DNA of 64,000 bases from Sphingomonas sp. GTDB lineage: Bacteria; Pseudomonadota; Alphaproteobacteria; Sphingomonadales; Sphingomonadaceae. The translations under genes were made by a program, and so were the position numbers. The DNA is taken from assembly GCF_004799495.1 (NCBI RefSeq), contig NZ_SSMY01000010.1, forward strand, positions 62,001 to 126,000. Direction: 5' to 3'. Under the pieces are notes generated by a model. That model saw only the letters and a list, made by a program, of their open reading frames with translations. It was not told where the DNA came from and did not search any database. This document shows positions 45,555 to 55,042 of this stretch, piece by piece; the first letter of the stretch is position 1; each line of letters starts with the position of its first letter.

Positions 45555-46667
45555 GTGACGAGCGCCCTTCAGCGATACAATGCGCTGGTCACAGCGGGCG
45601 AGCTTCGCGCCGATCCCGACCAGGCCGCCGCCGCCGCGCGGCTCGACCGGTTGCAGCGCGAGCTGGAGGCCGTCCCCAAGCGCGGATCGCTCCTGTGGCG
45701 CGCGCTCGGCAAGCGGCCCGATAGCCCGCGCGGCGTCTATCTGTGGGGCGATGTCGGGCGCGGCAAGTCGATGCTGATGGACTTGTTCTTCGAGTGTCTG
45801 ACGATCGGCCACAAGCGCCGCGTCCATTTCAGCGAATTCATGCTGGAGGTTCACCAGCGCATCGCGGAGGAGCGCAAGAAGGAAGCGGGCGACCCGATCC
45901 AGCCCGTCGCCGAAGCCTTGGCGGACGAAGCGCGCTGCCTCGCCTTCGACGAGATGATGGTGACCAACTCGCCCGACGCGATGATCCTGTCGCGGCTGTT
46001 CACCGCGCTGATCGAGGCCGGCGTGACGGTGGTGACGACGAGCAACCGTGCTCCCAGTGAGCTCTACAAGAACGGCCTCAACCGCGAACATTTCCTGCCG
46101 TTCATCGACCTGATCGAGCAGCGCCTCGACGTGCTGCCCTTGAACGGCCCGGTCGATTACCGCCGCGACCGGCTCGGCCAGCAGGAGACATGGCTCGTGC
46201 CCAATGGGCCGGAAGCGACCGCGCAACTTTCCGCCGCGTTCTTCCGCCTGACCGACTATCCCCCCGAGGATGCCGAGCACGTGCCGAGCGAGGATATCCC
46301 GGTGCAAGGCGGCCGCACGCTCCACGTCCCCAAGGCGCTGAAGGGCGTCGCGGTGTTCAGCTTCAGGCGGCTCTGCGCCGAAGCACGGGGCGCGGCGGAT
46401 TATCTCGCGATCGCACGGCGCTATCACACGGTGATCCTGGTCGGCGTGCCCAAGCTCGGCCCCGAAAACCGCAACGAGGCGGCGCGGTTCGTCGCGCTGA
46501 TCGACGCGCTCTACGAGCATAAGGTCAAGCTCCTCGCCGCCGCCGACGCCGAGCCCGCGCAGCTCTACCAAAAGGGCAACGGCGCGTTCGAGTTCGAGCG
46601 CACCGTCAGCCGGCTCGAGGAAATGCGCTCCGACGAGTATCTCGACCAAGGGCACGGCCAAGGCTAA
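45555..46667 (+). CDS. zapE: Cell division protein ZapE (AFG1-like ATPase)
   Basis: A 370-residue P-loop ATPase of the AFG1/ZapE family, which in E. coli promotes Z-ring constriction and in mitochondria helps complex turnover. Walker A is 'GDVGRGKSMLMDLFFE', Walker B 'LAFDEMMVTNSPDAMILSRL', followed by 'TSNRAPSELYKNGLNREHFL'. The GTG start at 45555 ('VTSALQRYNALV') fits the family; the ORF-track start lies in the repeat. The Shine-Dalgarno GGGGA is the edge of the repeat. Confidence 0.92.
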   Translation: MTSALQRYNALVTAGELRADPDQAAAAARLDRLQRELEAVPKRGSLLWRALGKRPDSPRGVYLWGDVGRGKSMLMDLFFECLTIGHKRRVHFSEFMLEVHQRIAEERKKEAGDPIQPVAEALADEARCLAFDEMMVTNSPDAMILSRLFTALIEAGVTVVTTSNRAPSELYKNGLNREHFLPFIDLIEQRLDVLPLNGPVDYRRDRLGQQETWLVPNGPEATAQLSAAFFRLTDYPPEDAEHVPSEDIPVQGGRTLHVPKALKGVAVFSFRRLCAEARGAADYLAIARRYHTVILVGVPKLGPENRNEAARFVALIDALYEHKVKLLAAADAEPAQLYQKGNGAFEFERTVSRLEEMRSDEYLDQGHGQG

Positions 46668-46692
46668 GCCTTAGACCGAGGGAGAACCCGCG

Positions 46693-47517
46693 ATGACGCT
46701 GACCGCCGAGGATCGCGCCGTGTTGAGCAAGGTGCCGGCGGTCACGCTCGGCTTCTGGATCATCAAGATCCTCGCCACCACGCTGGGCGAGACCGGCGGC
46801 GATGCGGTAACGATGACGTGGCTGGGCGAGACCGGGCCGAACGCCGGCGCATCGGGGGTCAGCGGCTACCTGATCGGCACCGCGATCTTCCTGGTGCCGC
46901 TCATCGTGCTGGCGATCGCGCAGATCGCCGCGAAGCGCTTCCACCCGCTCCTCTATTGGGCGACGATCATCGCCTCGACCACCGCGGGCACGACGATGGC
47001 GGACTTCGCCGACCGGTCGCTCGGGATCGGGTACACGGGGGGCAGCGCGCTGCTGCTCGCGTGCGTGCTCGCGTCGCTCGGCGCGTGGCGCGCGACGCTC
47101 GGCAGCGTCGACGTCAACCGCATCGCGACGCCGCGCGCAGAAAGCTTCTACTGGCTGACGATCACCTTCTCGCAGACGCTCGGCACCGCGCTCGGCGACT
47201 GGGCGGCGGACGATGGCGGGCTGGGGTATCTCGGCGGGGCGGCGGTGTTCGGCGGCGCGCTCGCGGTGCTGGCGTTGCTCTATTACGGCACGCGGATCAG
47301 CCGCGTCGCCTTGTTCTGGGTGGCGTTCATCCTGACGCGGCCCTTGGGCGCGACGGTCGGCGATTTCCTCGACAAGCCGCTCGCCAAGGGCGGGCTCGAC
47401 CTCAGCCGGCCGATTGCGTCGCTCGCCTTGACCGCGGCGATCCTGATCCTGATCCTCGTCCTTCCCCAGCGCGCCGGCGGGCATCCCGGCGCCCAACCCG
47501 CAGGAGTACCGGCATGA
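46693..47517 (+). CDS. COG4705-type integral membrane protein
   Basis: A 274-residue membrane protein with about eight hydrophobic helices. It has an internal repeat: '[14 protein letters not shown]', '[13 protein letters not shown]' and '[14 protein letters not shown]' recur at about 30, 158 and 218, each with a G-D after a helix. These features match the COG4705 family of bacterial membrane-anchored proteins of unknown function. The AGGGAGAACCCGCG leader has a good Shine-Dalgarno. The stop overlaps the next gene as ATGA. Confidence 0.82.
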   Translation: MTLTAEDRAVLSKVPAVTLGFWIIKILATTLGETGGDAVTMTWLGETGPNAGASGVSGYLIGTAIFLVPLIVLAIAQIAAKRFHPLLYWATIIASTTAGTTMADFADRSLGIGYTGGSALLLACVLASLGAWRATLGSVDVNRIATPRAESFYWLTITFSQTLGTALGDWAADDGGLGYLGGAAVFGGALAVLALLYYGTRISRVALFWVAFILTRPLGATVGDFLDKPLAKGGLDLSRPIASLALTAAILILILVLPQRAGGHPGAQPAGVPA

Positions 47518-47837
47518 TCGTCACCACCACCGAAAACATCCCCGGGCACACGGTCCGCGAGACGCTGGGCCAAGTGTTCGGCGTGGTCGTCCGGAGCCGC
47601 GGGCTCGGCGGCAACATCACTGCGGGGCTGCGCTCGATCGTCGGCGGCGAGATCCCCGAATATACCAAGCTGGTCGAGGACGCGCGGCGCCATGCGATCG
47701 ACCGGATGATCCAGAACGCGACGGTGATGGGCGCCAACGCGGTCGTGATGATGCGGTTCGATTCGGGCGAGATCGCGCAGTCGATGAACGAGGTGGTCGC
47801 GTACGGCACCGCCGTCGTGATCGATCCCGCGCCATGA
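47514..47837 (+). CDS. YbjQ/UPF0145 family protein
   Basis: A 107-residue cytoplasmic protein of the YbjQ (heavy-metal-binding-domain-like) family. '[20 protein letters not shown]' at the N-terminus and '[15 protein letters not shown]' are characteristic; the function is not established, and the family forms pentamers in crystal structures. Start and stop overlap its neighbours (ATGA at both ends), so it is coupled to the COG4705 gene and the small gene that follows. Confidence 0.9.
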   Translation: MIVTTTENIPGHTVRETLGQVFGVVVRSRGLGGNITAGLRSIVGGEIPEYTKLVEDARRHAIDRMIQNATVMGANAVVMMRFDSGEIAQSMNEVVAYGTAVVIDPAP

Positions 47838-48112
47838 TGCTCCGCAACGTCCTCCTCGTCATCACGCTCGCCTGGCTCGCGATCGGCGCGTGGGCGGCGC
47901 TGATGTTCGGGGCGTGGCCGATGCTGGTGTTCCCGGCGATCGTCGCCGCGGGGATCGTGTTCGAACGGTTCCGTTATCAGGGCAATGCGAGCGATGCCGC
48001 GCCAGGCGACTGGCGCCCGACCAACGAGCGTTTCCTCGACGAGGAAACCGGGCGGCCGGTGGTGGTATGGTTCAATCCGACCACCGGCGAACGCAAATAT
48101 GTCGACGACTGA
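47834..48112 (+). CDS. Small membrane protein coupled to YbjQ gene
   Basis: A 92-residue protein with two hydrophobic helices ('[20 protein letters not shown]' and '[17 protein letters not shown]', about 5-45), then a soluble tail '[20 protein letters not shown]' ending '[12 protein letters not shown]'. The ATG at 47834 overlaps the YbjQ stop. The tail looks like a small folded segment that recurs in bacterial membrane proteins, but I do not name a family. It is the third gene of the unit. Confidence 0.7.
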   Translation: MMLRNVLLVITLAWLAIGAWAALMFGAWPMLVFPAIVAAGIVFERFRYQGNASDAAPGDWRPTNERFLDEETGRPVVVWFNPTTGERKYVDD

Positions 48113-48143
48113 GCGTTTTTTGGTTCAGCTCGCGCTGAACATT

Positions 48144-48223
48144 CGGTGCCGGCCCGCTCCCCCACCCGGCCGCCCACACGGTATCCTGTAATGGGCGGCC
48201 GGGTGGGGAGCGGGCCGGCACCG
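48144..48223. repeat. Very long perfect-stem inverted repeat
   Basis: A 33-base left arm (starting CGGTGCCGGCCCGCTC) pairs with a 32-base right arm with a single one-base bulge and a 15-base loop. It lies 32 bases after the YbjQ-unit stop and upstream of the mdh promoter. As RNA it would be an extremely stable hairpin that could end transcription or protect an mRNA end. Confidence 0.9.
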
Positions 48224-48245
48224 CGACAACAAACAAGCTTCACTA

Positions 48246-48274
48246 TTGCACTTGCGAATGAATTGCAGTAAGAG
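48246..48274 (+). promoter_or_regulatory. Candidate mdh promoter with a Fur-like dyad in the spacer
   Basis: TTGCAC (48246-48251), a 17-base spacer and TAAGAG (48269-48274) form a weak sigma-70-type promoter. The spacer contains TGCGAATGAATTGCA (48253-48267), an imperfect 15-bp dyad (TGC.AAT / ATT.GCA type) similar to operators of Fur-family repressors. Both assignments are inference from short motifs. Confidence 0.35.
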
Positions 48275-48324
48275 ATGTTAACTATCGCCCTTTAGCAGTT
48301 GCGCCGCGCAGACGAACGGCCTAA

Positions 48325-49353
<1,029 letters not shown>

Positions 49354-49356
49354 GCT

Positions 49357-49383
49357 GTTCCCCGGCGAAGGCCGGGGTCCAGT
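49357..49383. repeat. Left 27-bp inverted repeat of the GIY-YIG unit (family C arm)
   Basis: Begins GTTCCCCGGCGAAGGCCGGG and is the exact reverse complement of 49706-49732 over all 27 bases. Each arm is itself palindromic (CCCCGGC/GGCCGGGG). It starts three bases after the mdh stop. Confidence 0.95.
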
Positions 49384-49398
49384 CGGGAGAACCGTCGA

Positions 49399-49695
49399 GT
49401 GGAGAAAGCCGGCTTCGTCTACATCATGGCGAGCCAGAAGAACGGCACGATCTACATCGGTGTCACGAGCGATCTGCCCAAACGGATCTGGGAGCATCGC
49501 AACGACACCGTCGAAGGGTTCACGAAGAAATACCGCTGTCATCTGCTCGTCTGGTACGAGGAGCATGACGGCATCGAGTCAGCAAGGCAGCGAGAGCTGC
49601 AAATGAAGGAGTGGAAGCGGGCCTGGAAGTTGCGGGAAATCGAAGGACTGAATCCCGATTGGGACGACCTTTACGATCGTATCGCGCTGCCTTGA
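49399..49695 (+). CDS. Small GIY-YIG nuclease-domain protein
   Basis: A 98-residue protein consisting of only a GIY-YIG domain of the UPF0213/YhbQ type. The start is GTG at 49399 with GGGAGAA upstream. The core is 'GFVYIMASQKNGTIYIGVTS' (Tyr pair), 'DLPKRIWEHRND' (Arg and His) and a conserved Glu near 'LREIEGLNPDWDDL'. Related small proteins are present in several copies in sphingomonads, as I recall, and have no confirmed function. It lies inside a 376-bp unit with perfect inverted ends and interrupts the mdh-sucD order, so it may be mobile. Confidence 0.9.
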   Translation: MEKAGFVYIMASQKNGTIYIGVTSDLPKRIWEHRNDTVEGFTKKYRCHLLVWYEEHDGIESARQRELQMKEWKRAWKLREIEGLNPDWDDLYDRIALP

Positions 49696-49705
49696 GCGTT
49701 TCGTA

Positions 49706-49732
49706 ACTGGACCCCGGCCTTCGCCGGGGAAC
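49706..49732. repeat. Right 27-bp inverted repeat of the GIY-YIG unit (family C arm)
   Basis: Begins ACTGGACCCCGGCCTTCGCC and is the exact inverse of the left arm. It ends 11 bases before the sucD start, whose Shine-Dalgarno AGGAG lies just outside the arm. Confidence 0.95.
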
Positions 49733-49743
49733 TAGGAGCCAGA

Positions 49744-50628
49744 ATGAGCATCCTCGTCGACAAGAACACCAGGGTCATCACGCAAGGGATGACCGGCGAG
49801 ACCGGCAGTTTCCACACCCAGGCCGCGCTCGATTACGGGACGCAGATGGTCGGCGGCGTGACCCCGGGCAAGGGCGGGACCGAGCATCTCGGGCTGCCGG
49901 TGTACGACACGGTCGAGGAAGCCGTCGCCGCGACCGGCGCGACCGCGAGCGTGATCTACGTCCCGCCGCCCTTCGCCGCGGATTCGATCCTCGAGGCGAT
50001 CGATGCCGAAGTGCCGCTGATCGTGACGATCACCGAGGGCATTCCAGTGCTCGACATGGTCAAGGTCAAGCGTGCGCTTACGGGCTCCAAGTCGCGGCTG
50101 ATCGGGCCGAACTGCCCCGGCGTGCTGACCCCGGGCGAGTGCAAGATCGGCATCATGCCGGGCAGCATCTTCTCGAAGGGCTCGGTCGGCGTCGTGTCGC
50201 GGTCCGGCACGCTGACCTATGAAGCGGTGTTCCAGACGACCAATGCCGGCCTGGGCCAGACCACCGCGGTCGGGATCGGCGGCGATCCGGTCAACGGCAC
50301 CAATTTCATCGACGTGCTCGAACTGTTCCTGGCCGACGAGGCAACCCAGTCGATCATCATGATCGGCGAGATCGGCGGCGATGCCGAGGAGCAGGCCGCG
50401 CAATTCCTGAAGGACGAGGCGAAGCGCGGGCGCAAGAAGCCGATGGCGGGCTTCATCGCCGGCCGCACCGCCCCCCCGGGCCGCCGCATGGGCCATGCCG
50501 GCGCGATCGTGTCGGGCGGCAAGGGCGATGCCGAAAGCAAGATCGCCGCGATGGAAAGCGCCGGGATCAAAGTGTCGGCGAGCCCGAGCTTGCTGGGCGA
50601 GACGCTGGTCGAAGTATTGAAGGGTTAA
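49744..50628 (+). CDS. sucD: Succinyl-CoA synthetase subunit alpha
   Basis: Alpha subunit of succinyl-CoA synthetase, which makes ATP or GTP from succinyl-CoA. It has 294 residues. The phosphohistidine site is '[19 protein letters not shown]' (His in 'GHAGA') and the CoA site is '[13 protein letters not shown]'. '[20 protein letters not shown]' is characteristic. The beta subunit gene sucC normally lies just upstream but is absent here; the neighbour is the GIY-YIG unit and then mdh. Confidence 0.96.
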   Translation: MSILVDKNTRVITQGMTGETGSFHTQAALDYGTQMVGGVTPGKGGTEHLGLPVYDTVEEAVAATGATASVIYVPPPFAADSILEAIDAEVPLIVTITEGIPVLDMVKVKRALTGSKSRLIGPNCPGVLTPGECKIGIMPGSIFSKGSVGVVSRSGTLTYEAVFQTTNAGLGQTTAVGIGGDPVNGTNFIDVLELFLADEATQSIIMIGEIGGDAEEQAAQFLKDEAKRGRKKPMAGFIAGRTAPPGRRMGHAGAIVSGGKGDAESKIAAMESAGIKVSASPSLLGETLVEVLKG

Positions 50629-50629
50629 A

Positions 50630-50792
50630 CCTTCTCCAGAGGGAGAAGGATACCGCAGCTTGGCAGCTTGCTGCCTAGCGGAGGTTGGATGAGGGGAAAT
50701 GCTCTCGATAGGGTGATCCCCTCACCCAGCTACGACTAAGGCCTTGCTACGCAAGACCTAAGTCTTCGCAACCCTCTCCCGATGGGAGAGGG
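50630..50792. repeat. Composite hairpin repeat between sucD and sucA (family E)
   Basis: About 163 bp built of hairpins in series: CCTTCTCC-AGAG-GGAGAAGG at the left end, GGCAGCTTGCTGCC, GAGGGG..CCCCTC, CTAAGGCCTTGC..GCAAGACCTAAG, and CCCTCTCCCGATGGGAGAGGG at the right. The right stem ends 13 bases before the sucA start. Confidence 0.8.
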
Positions 50793-50805
50793 AAAAGAGG
50801 TGCTT

Positions 50806-53766
50806 ATGGGCTACGAAGGTCAGGATTTCAGCGAGATCGCCGGCGGCGTGAGCCCGGCGTTCGTCGAGACGCTCTACCGGCGCTTCCAGGAATCGCCCGA
50901 CAGCGTCGAGCCGTCGTGGCGCGGCTGGTTCGAGGGGCTGGAGAACGGCCCGTCGGGCGCGAGCTGGGCCAACCCGGCCTGGCCGCCGAGCACGACCGAC
51001 GACCTGACCGCCGCGCTCGACCCGACGCAGATGGAGCCCATGGCCAAGCCCGCCAAAGGCCCCGCCCCCGCCGCGCCCGCGAAGCCCGCGTCGCAGGACG
51101 ACATCCTGAAGGCCGCGAGCGATTCGATCCGCGCGATGATGCTGATCCGCACCTATCGCGTGCGCGGGCACCTCGCCGCCAACCTCGATCCGCTCGGCCT
51201 CTCGAAATACGAGATGCCGGCCGACCTCAAGACCGAATATCACGGCTTCTCCGACGCCGACATCGACCGCCCGGTCTATCTCGGCGGGCAGCTCGGGCTC
51301 GACTGGGCGACGATCCGCGAACTCGTCGACATCCTGCGCGCGAACTACTGCGGCAATGTCGGCCTCGAATATATGCACATCGCCGACGTCGAGGAGCGCC
51401 GCTTCCTGCAAGAGCGAATGGAGGGCAAGGACAAGGCGATCAGCTTCACGCCCGACGGCAAGAAGGCCATCCTCACGAAAGTCATCGAGGGCGAGCAGTG
51501 GGAACGCTTCCTCGGCAAGAAATATGTCGGCACGAAGCGCTTCGGGCTCGACGGCGGCGAGGCGATGATCCCCGCGCTCGAAAGCGTGATCAAGTATGGC
51601 GGCGCGATGGGCGTCACCGAGATCGTCTATGGCATGGCGCACCGCGGGCGGTTGAACGTGCTCGCCAACGTGATGGCGAAGCCACTGCGCGTGATCTTCC
51701 ACGAATTCGGCGGCGGATCGGCTAATCCCGAGGATGTCGGCGGGTCGGGCGACGTGAAGTATCACCTCGGCACCTCGACCGACCGCGAATTCGACGGGAT
51801 CAAGGTGCACATGAGTCTGGTGGCCAACCCCAGCCACCTCGAAGCCGCCGATCCGGTCGTGCTCGGCAAGACTCGTGCGATCCAGACGCTGGCCAACGAC
51901 CTGGAGGAGCATAGCCACTCGCTCCCCGTGCTGATCCATGGCGACGCCGCGTTCGCCGGCCAGGGCATCGTGTGGGAATGCCTCGGCTTCTCGGGCATCC
52001 GCGGTTACAATACCGGCGGCTGCCTGCACTTCATCATCAACAACCAGATCGGCTTCACCACCAGCCCGCAATTCGCGCGCTCGTCGCCCTATCCGTCGGA
52101 TGTCGCCAAGGGCGTCCAGGCGCCGATCTTCCACGTCAACGGCGACGATCCCGAAGCGGTGACCTTCGCGTGCAAGATGGCGATCGAGTTCCGCCAGAAA
52201 TTCCACCGCGACATCGTGATCGACATGTGGTGCTATCGCCGCTTCGGCCACAACGAGGGCGACGAACCGAGCTTCACCCAGCCGCTGATGTACAAGGCGA
52301 TCCGCGGGCATGCGCCGGTCAGCCAAATCTACGGCCAACGGCTGATCGCCGAGGGCGTGGTCGACCAGGGCTGGATCGACAGGACCACGCAGCAATTCGA
52401 TACGCTGTTGGAGGGCGAGTTCGAGGCCGGCGCGGCGTACAAGCCCAACAAGGCGGACTGGTTCTCTGGCCGCTGGTCGGGGCTCCACGCCCCCGCCGAC
52501 GAGGAAAGCGCGCGGCGCAATGTCGAGACCGGGATCGACAAGAAACTGTTCGACGGGCTCGGCCGCACGCTCACCACCGTCCCCGCCGATCTTACGATCC
52601 ACAAGGCGCTCGCGCGCGTGATCGACGCCAAGCGCAACATGTTCGCGAGCGGCGAGAATTTCGACTGGGCGACCGGCGAGGCGCTCGCGTTCGGGTCGCT
52701 GCTGTCCGAAGGCTATGGCGTCCGCCTGTCGGGGCAGGACTCCGGCCGCGGCACGTTCAGCCAGCGCCACGCGGTCTGGGTCGACCAGAACGACGAGCAC
52801 AAATACGTCCCGCTGTGGAACGTCGAGCACGGCGATTTCGAGGTGCTCGACAGCCCGCTGTCAGAATACGGCGTGCTCGGCTTCGAATATGGCTATGCGC
52901 TCGCCGACCCCAAGACGCTCGTGATCTGGGAAGCGCAGTTCGGCGACTTCATGAACGGCGCACAGATCATGATCGACCAGTTCATCGCGTCGGGCGAGGC
53001 CAAGTGGCTGCGCGCCAACGGGCTGGTGATGATGCTGCCGCACGGCTACGAGGGCCAGGGACCGGAGCATAGCTCGGCGCGGGTCGAGCGCTTCCTGCAA
53101 CTGTGCGCGGGCGACAATCTTCAGGTCGCCAATTGCACGACGCCGGCGAACATCTTCCACCTGCTGCGCCGCCAGATGCACCGCACGTTCCGCAAACCCC
53201 TGGTGATATTTACGCCCAAGTCGCTGCTCCGCCACAAGCGCGCGGTGTCGAAGGCGGCGGATTTCCAGGGCGACAGCCATTTCCGGCGCTTGCTGAGCGA
53301 TCCCGATGCCGCGGCGGACGCCAAGACCAAACGTCTCGTCCTGTGCACCGGCAAGGTCGCGTACGATTTGTTCGACGCGCGCGACGCGGCAGGCGACACC
53401 GACGTGCAGATCGTCCGGGTCGAACAGCTCTACCCGTTCCCGACCGAGGCTTTGGCCAAACGCGTCGAGCGTATGACCGCGCTCGAAGACGTGGTGTGGG
53501 CGCAGGAAGAGCCGAAGAACAACGGCGCGTGGTTCTTCGTCGAGCCGCTGATCGAGGAAGCGCTCCACGCCGCGAAGGCCAAGGCGAAGCGCGCGCGCTA
53601 CGCTGGCCGCGCGGCGGCGGCGAGCCCCGCGACGGGCCTCGCTAAGCGCCACCAGCTCGAACAAGGCGCGTTGGTGGCGGATGCGCTCGGCCATAGCGTG
53701 CGCGAGGAAGTGCGCCGCGCGCGGACGAGCGAGACGACCAAGAAAGCCGGCAAGGCCGGCGCATGA
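50806..53766 (+). CDS. sucA: 2-oxoglutarate dehydrogenase E1 component
   Basis: Thiamine-diphosphate-dependent E1 of the 2-oxoglutarate dehydrogenase complex, 986 residues. The start is the ATG at 50806 ('MGYEGQDF') with AGAGG 10 bases upstream. The N-terminus 'GVSPAFVETLYRRFQESPDS' is typical, as are 'HRGRLNVLANVMAKPLRVIF', 'HGDAAFAGQGIVWECLGFSG', 'CYRRFGHNEGDEPSFTQPLM' (ThDP and Mg site) and 'LPHGYEGQGPEHSSARVERF'. It forms a complex with SucB and Lpd, encoded directly downstream. Confidence 0.98.
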   Translation: MGYEGQDFSEIAGGVSPAFVETLYRRFQESPDSVEPSWRGWFEGLENGPSGASWANPAWPPSTTDDLTAALDPTQMEPMAKPAKGPAPAAPAKPASQDDILKAASDSIRAMMLIRTYRVRGHLAANLDPLGLSKYEMPADLKTEYHGFSDADIDRPVYLGGQLGLDWATIRELVDILRANYCGNVGLEYMHIADVEERRFLQERMEGKDKAISFTPDGKKAILTKVIEGEQWERFLGKKYVGTKRFGLDGGEAMIPALESVIKYGGAMGVTEIVYGMAHRGRLNVLANVMAKPLRVIFHEFGGGSANPEDVGGSGDVKYHLGTSTDREFDGIKVHMSLVANPSHLEAADPVVLGKTRAIQTLANDLEEHSHSLPVLIHGDAAFAGQGIVWECLGFSGIRGYNTGGCLHFIINNQIGFTTSPQFARSSPYPSDVAKGVQAPIFHVNGDDPEAVTFACKMAIEFRQKFHRDIVIDMWCYRRFGHNEGDEPSFTQPLMYKAIRGHAPVSQIYGQRLIAEGVVDQGWIDRTTQQFDTLLEGEFEAGAAYKPNKADWFSGRWSGLHAPADEESARRNVETGIDKKLFDGLGRTLTTVPADLTIHKALARVIDAKRNMFASGENFDWATGEALAFGSLLSEGYGVRLSGQDSGRGTFSQRHAVWVDQNDEHKYVPLWNVEHGDFEVLDSPLSEYGVLGFEYGYALADPKTLVIWEAQFGDFMNGAQIMIDQFIASGEAKWLRANGLVMMLPHGYEGQGPEHSSARVERFLQLCAGDNLQVANCTTPANIFHLLRRQMHRTFRKPLVIFTPKSLLRHKRAVSKAADFQGDSHFRRLLSDPDAAADAKTKRLVLCTGKVAYDLFDARDAAGDTDVQIVRVEQLYPFPTEALAKRVERMTALEDVVWAQEEPKNNGAWFFVEPLIEEALHAAKAKAKRARYAGRAAAASPATGLAKRHQLEQGALVADALGHSVREEVRRARTSETTKKAGKAGA

Positions 53767-53787
53767 TGCACGCTTCGAGGACACATT

Positions 53788-55014
53788 ATGGCGACTGAAG
53801 TGACCGTACCCACGCTGGGCGAATCGATCGTCGAGGCGACGGTGGGCGAATGGCTCAAGCAGCCGGGCGACCCGGTGAAGCAGGACGAGCCGATCGTCAG
53901 CCTCGAAACCGACAAGGTCGCGGTCGAGGTGCCCTCGCCCGTCGCGGGCGTGATGGGCCAGCCCGCTGTGAAGGTCGGCGACACCGTCGCGGTCGGCGCG
54001 TTGCTCGCGACGGTTGAGGCCGGCGGCGCGGCGGCGGCTCCTGTGCCCGCGCCTGCCCCTGCCGCTGCGCCAGCCCCTGCCCCGGCCGAAACCGCTGGAC
54101 AGCAAGCGCCGGCGTCGGGCGATGCGCCCGCGGCACTGTCGCCATCGGTGCGCCGCGCAGTGCTCGAAACCGGGGTCGACCCGGGCACCGTCAAGGGCAC
54201 CGGCAGGGACGGCCGGATCACCAAGGACGACGTGATGGCCGCGGCCAGCGCGCCTGTGCCTGCTCCCGCGCCGGCCGCCGCGCCGCAGACTCCCTCGGTC
54301 GCCGCTTCCACGGGCCGCAAGGAAGAACGCGTCCGCATGACGCGGCTGCGCCAGACCGTCGCCAAGCGCCTCAAGGAAGCGCAGAACACCGCGGCGATGC
54401 TGACGACGTTCAACGACGTCGACATGTCGGCGGTCATCGAAGCGCGGACCAAGTACAAGGATCTGTTCGAGAAGAAGCACGGCGTGCGGCTCGGCTTCAT
54501 GGGCTTCTTCGTGAAGGCCGCGTGCATGGCGCTGAAGGACGTGCCGAGCGTCAACGCGCAGATCGACGGCGAGGAAATCGTCTATCACGATTTCGCCGAC
54601 ATCTCGGTCGCGGTGAGTGCGCCGCAGGGCCTCGTGGTGCCGGTGATCCGAGACGCGGACCAGCTGTCGGTCGCAGGTATCGAAAAGGCGATCGGCGATT
54701 TCGGCAAGCGCGCCAAGGACGGCAGCCTCAAGATGGAAGAGATGAAGGGCGGCACCTTTACCATCTCCAACGGCGGCGTGTTCGGGAGCCTGATGTCGAC
54801 CCCGATCATCAACCCGCCGCAGAGCGCCGTGCTCGGCCTGCACCGCATCGAAGACCGCCCGGTGGTGGTCGACGGCCAAGTCGTGGTGCGCCCGATGATG
54901 TACCTCGCCTTGAGCTACGACCACCGCCTGATCGACGGCCGCGAGGCGGTGACCTTCCTCGTCGCGCTCAAGAATGCGATCGAGGACCCCACCCGTATTC
55001 TGATCGACCTGTAA
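53788..55014 (+). CDS. sucB: 2-oxoglutarate dehydrogenase E2, dihydrolipoyl succinyltransferase
   Basis: E2 core of the complex, 408 residues. An N-terminal lipoyl domain carries the Lys in '[17 protein letters not shown]' (about 44); a Pro/Ala-rich linker follows. The peripheral subunit-binding domain is '[20 protein letters not shown]' (about 117-150), and a second Pro/Ala linker precedes the catalytic domain. This has '[19 protein letters not shown]' with the catalytic His and Asp. The gene lies 21 bases after sucA. Confidence 0.98.
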   Translation: MATEVTVPTLGESIVEATVGEWLKQPGDPVKQDEPIVSLETDKVAVEVPSPVAGVMGQPAVKVGDTVAVGALLATVEAGGAAAAPVPAPAPAAAPAPAPAETAGQQAPASGDAPAALSPSVRRAVLETGVDPGTVKGTGRDGRITKDDVMAAASAPVPAPAPAAAPQTPSVAASTGRKEERVRMTRLRQTVAKRLKEAQNTAAMLTTFNDVDMSAVIEARTKYKDLFEKKHGVRLGFMGFFVKAACMALKDVPSVNAQIDGEEIVYHDFADISVAVSAPQGLVVPVIRDADQLSVAGIEKAIGDFGKRAKDGSLKMEEMKGGTFTISNGGVFGSLMSTPIINPPQSAVLGLHRIEDRPVVVDGQVVVRPMMYLALSYDHRLIDGREAVTFLVALKNAIEDPTRILIDL

Positions 55015-55042
55015 GCTTCCTACATAGGAAGCGGAGACCAAC

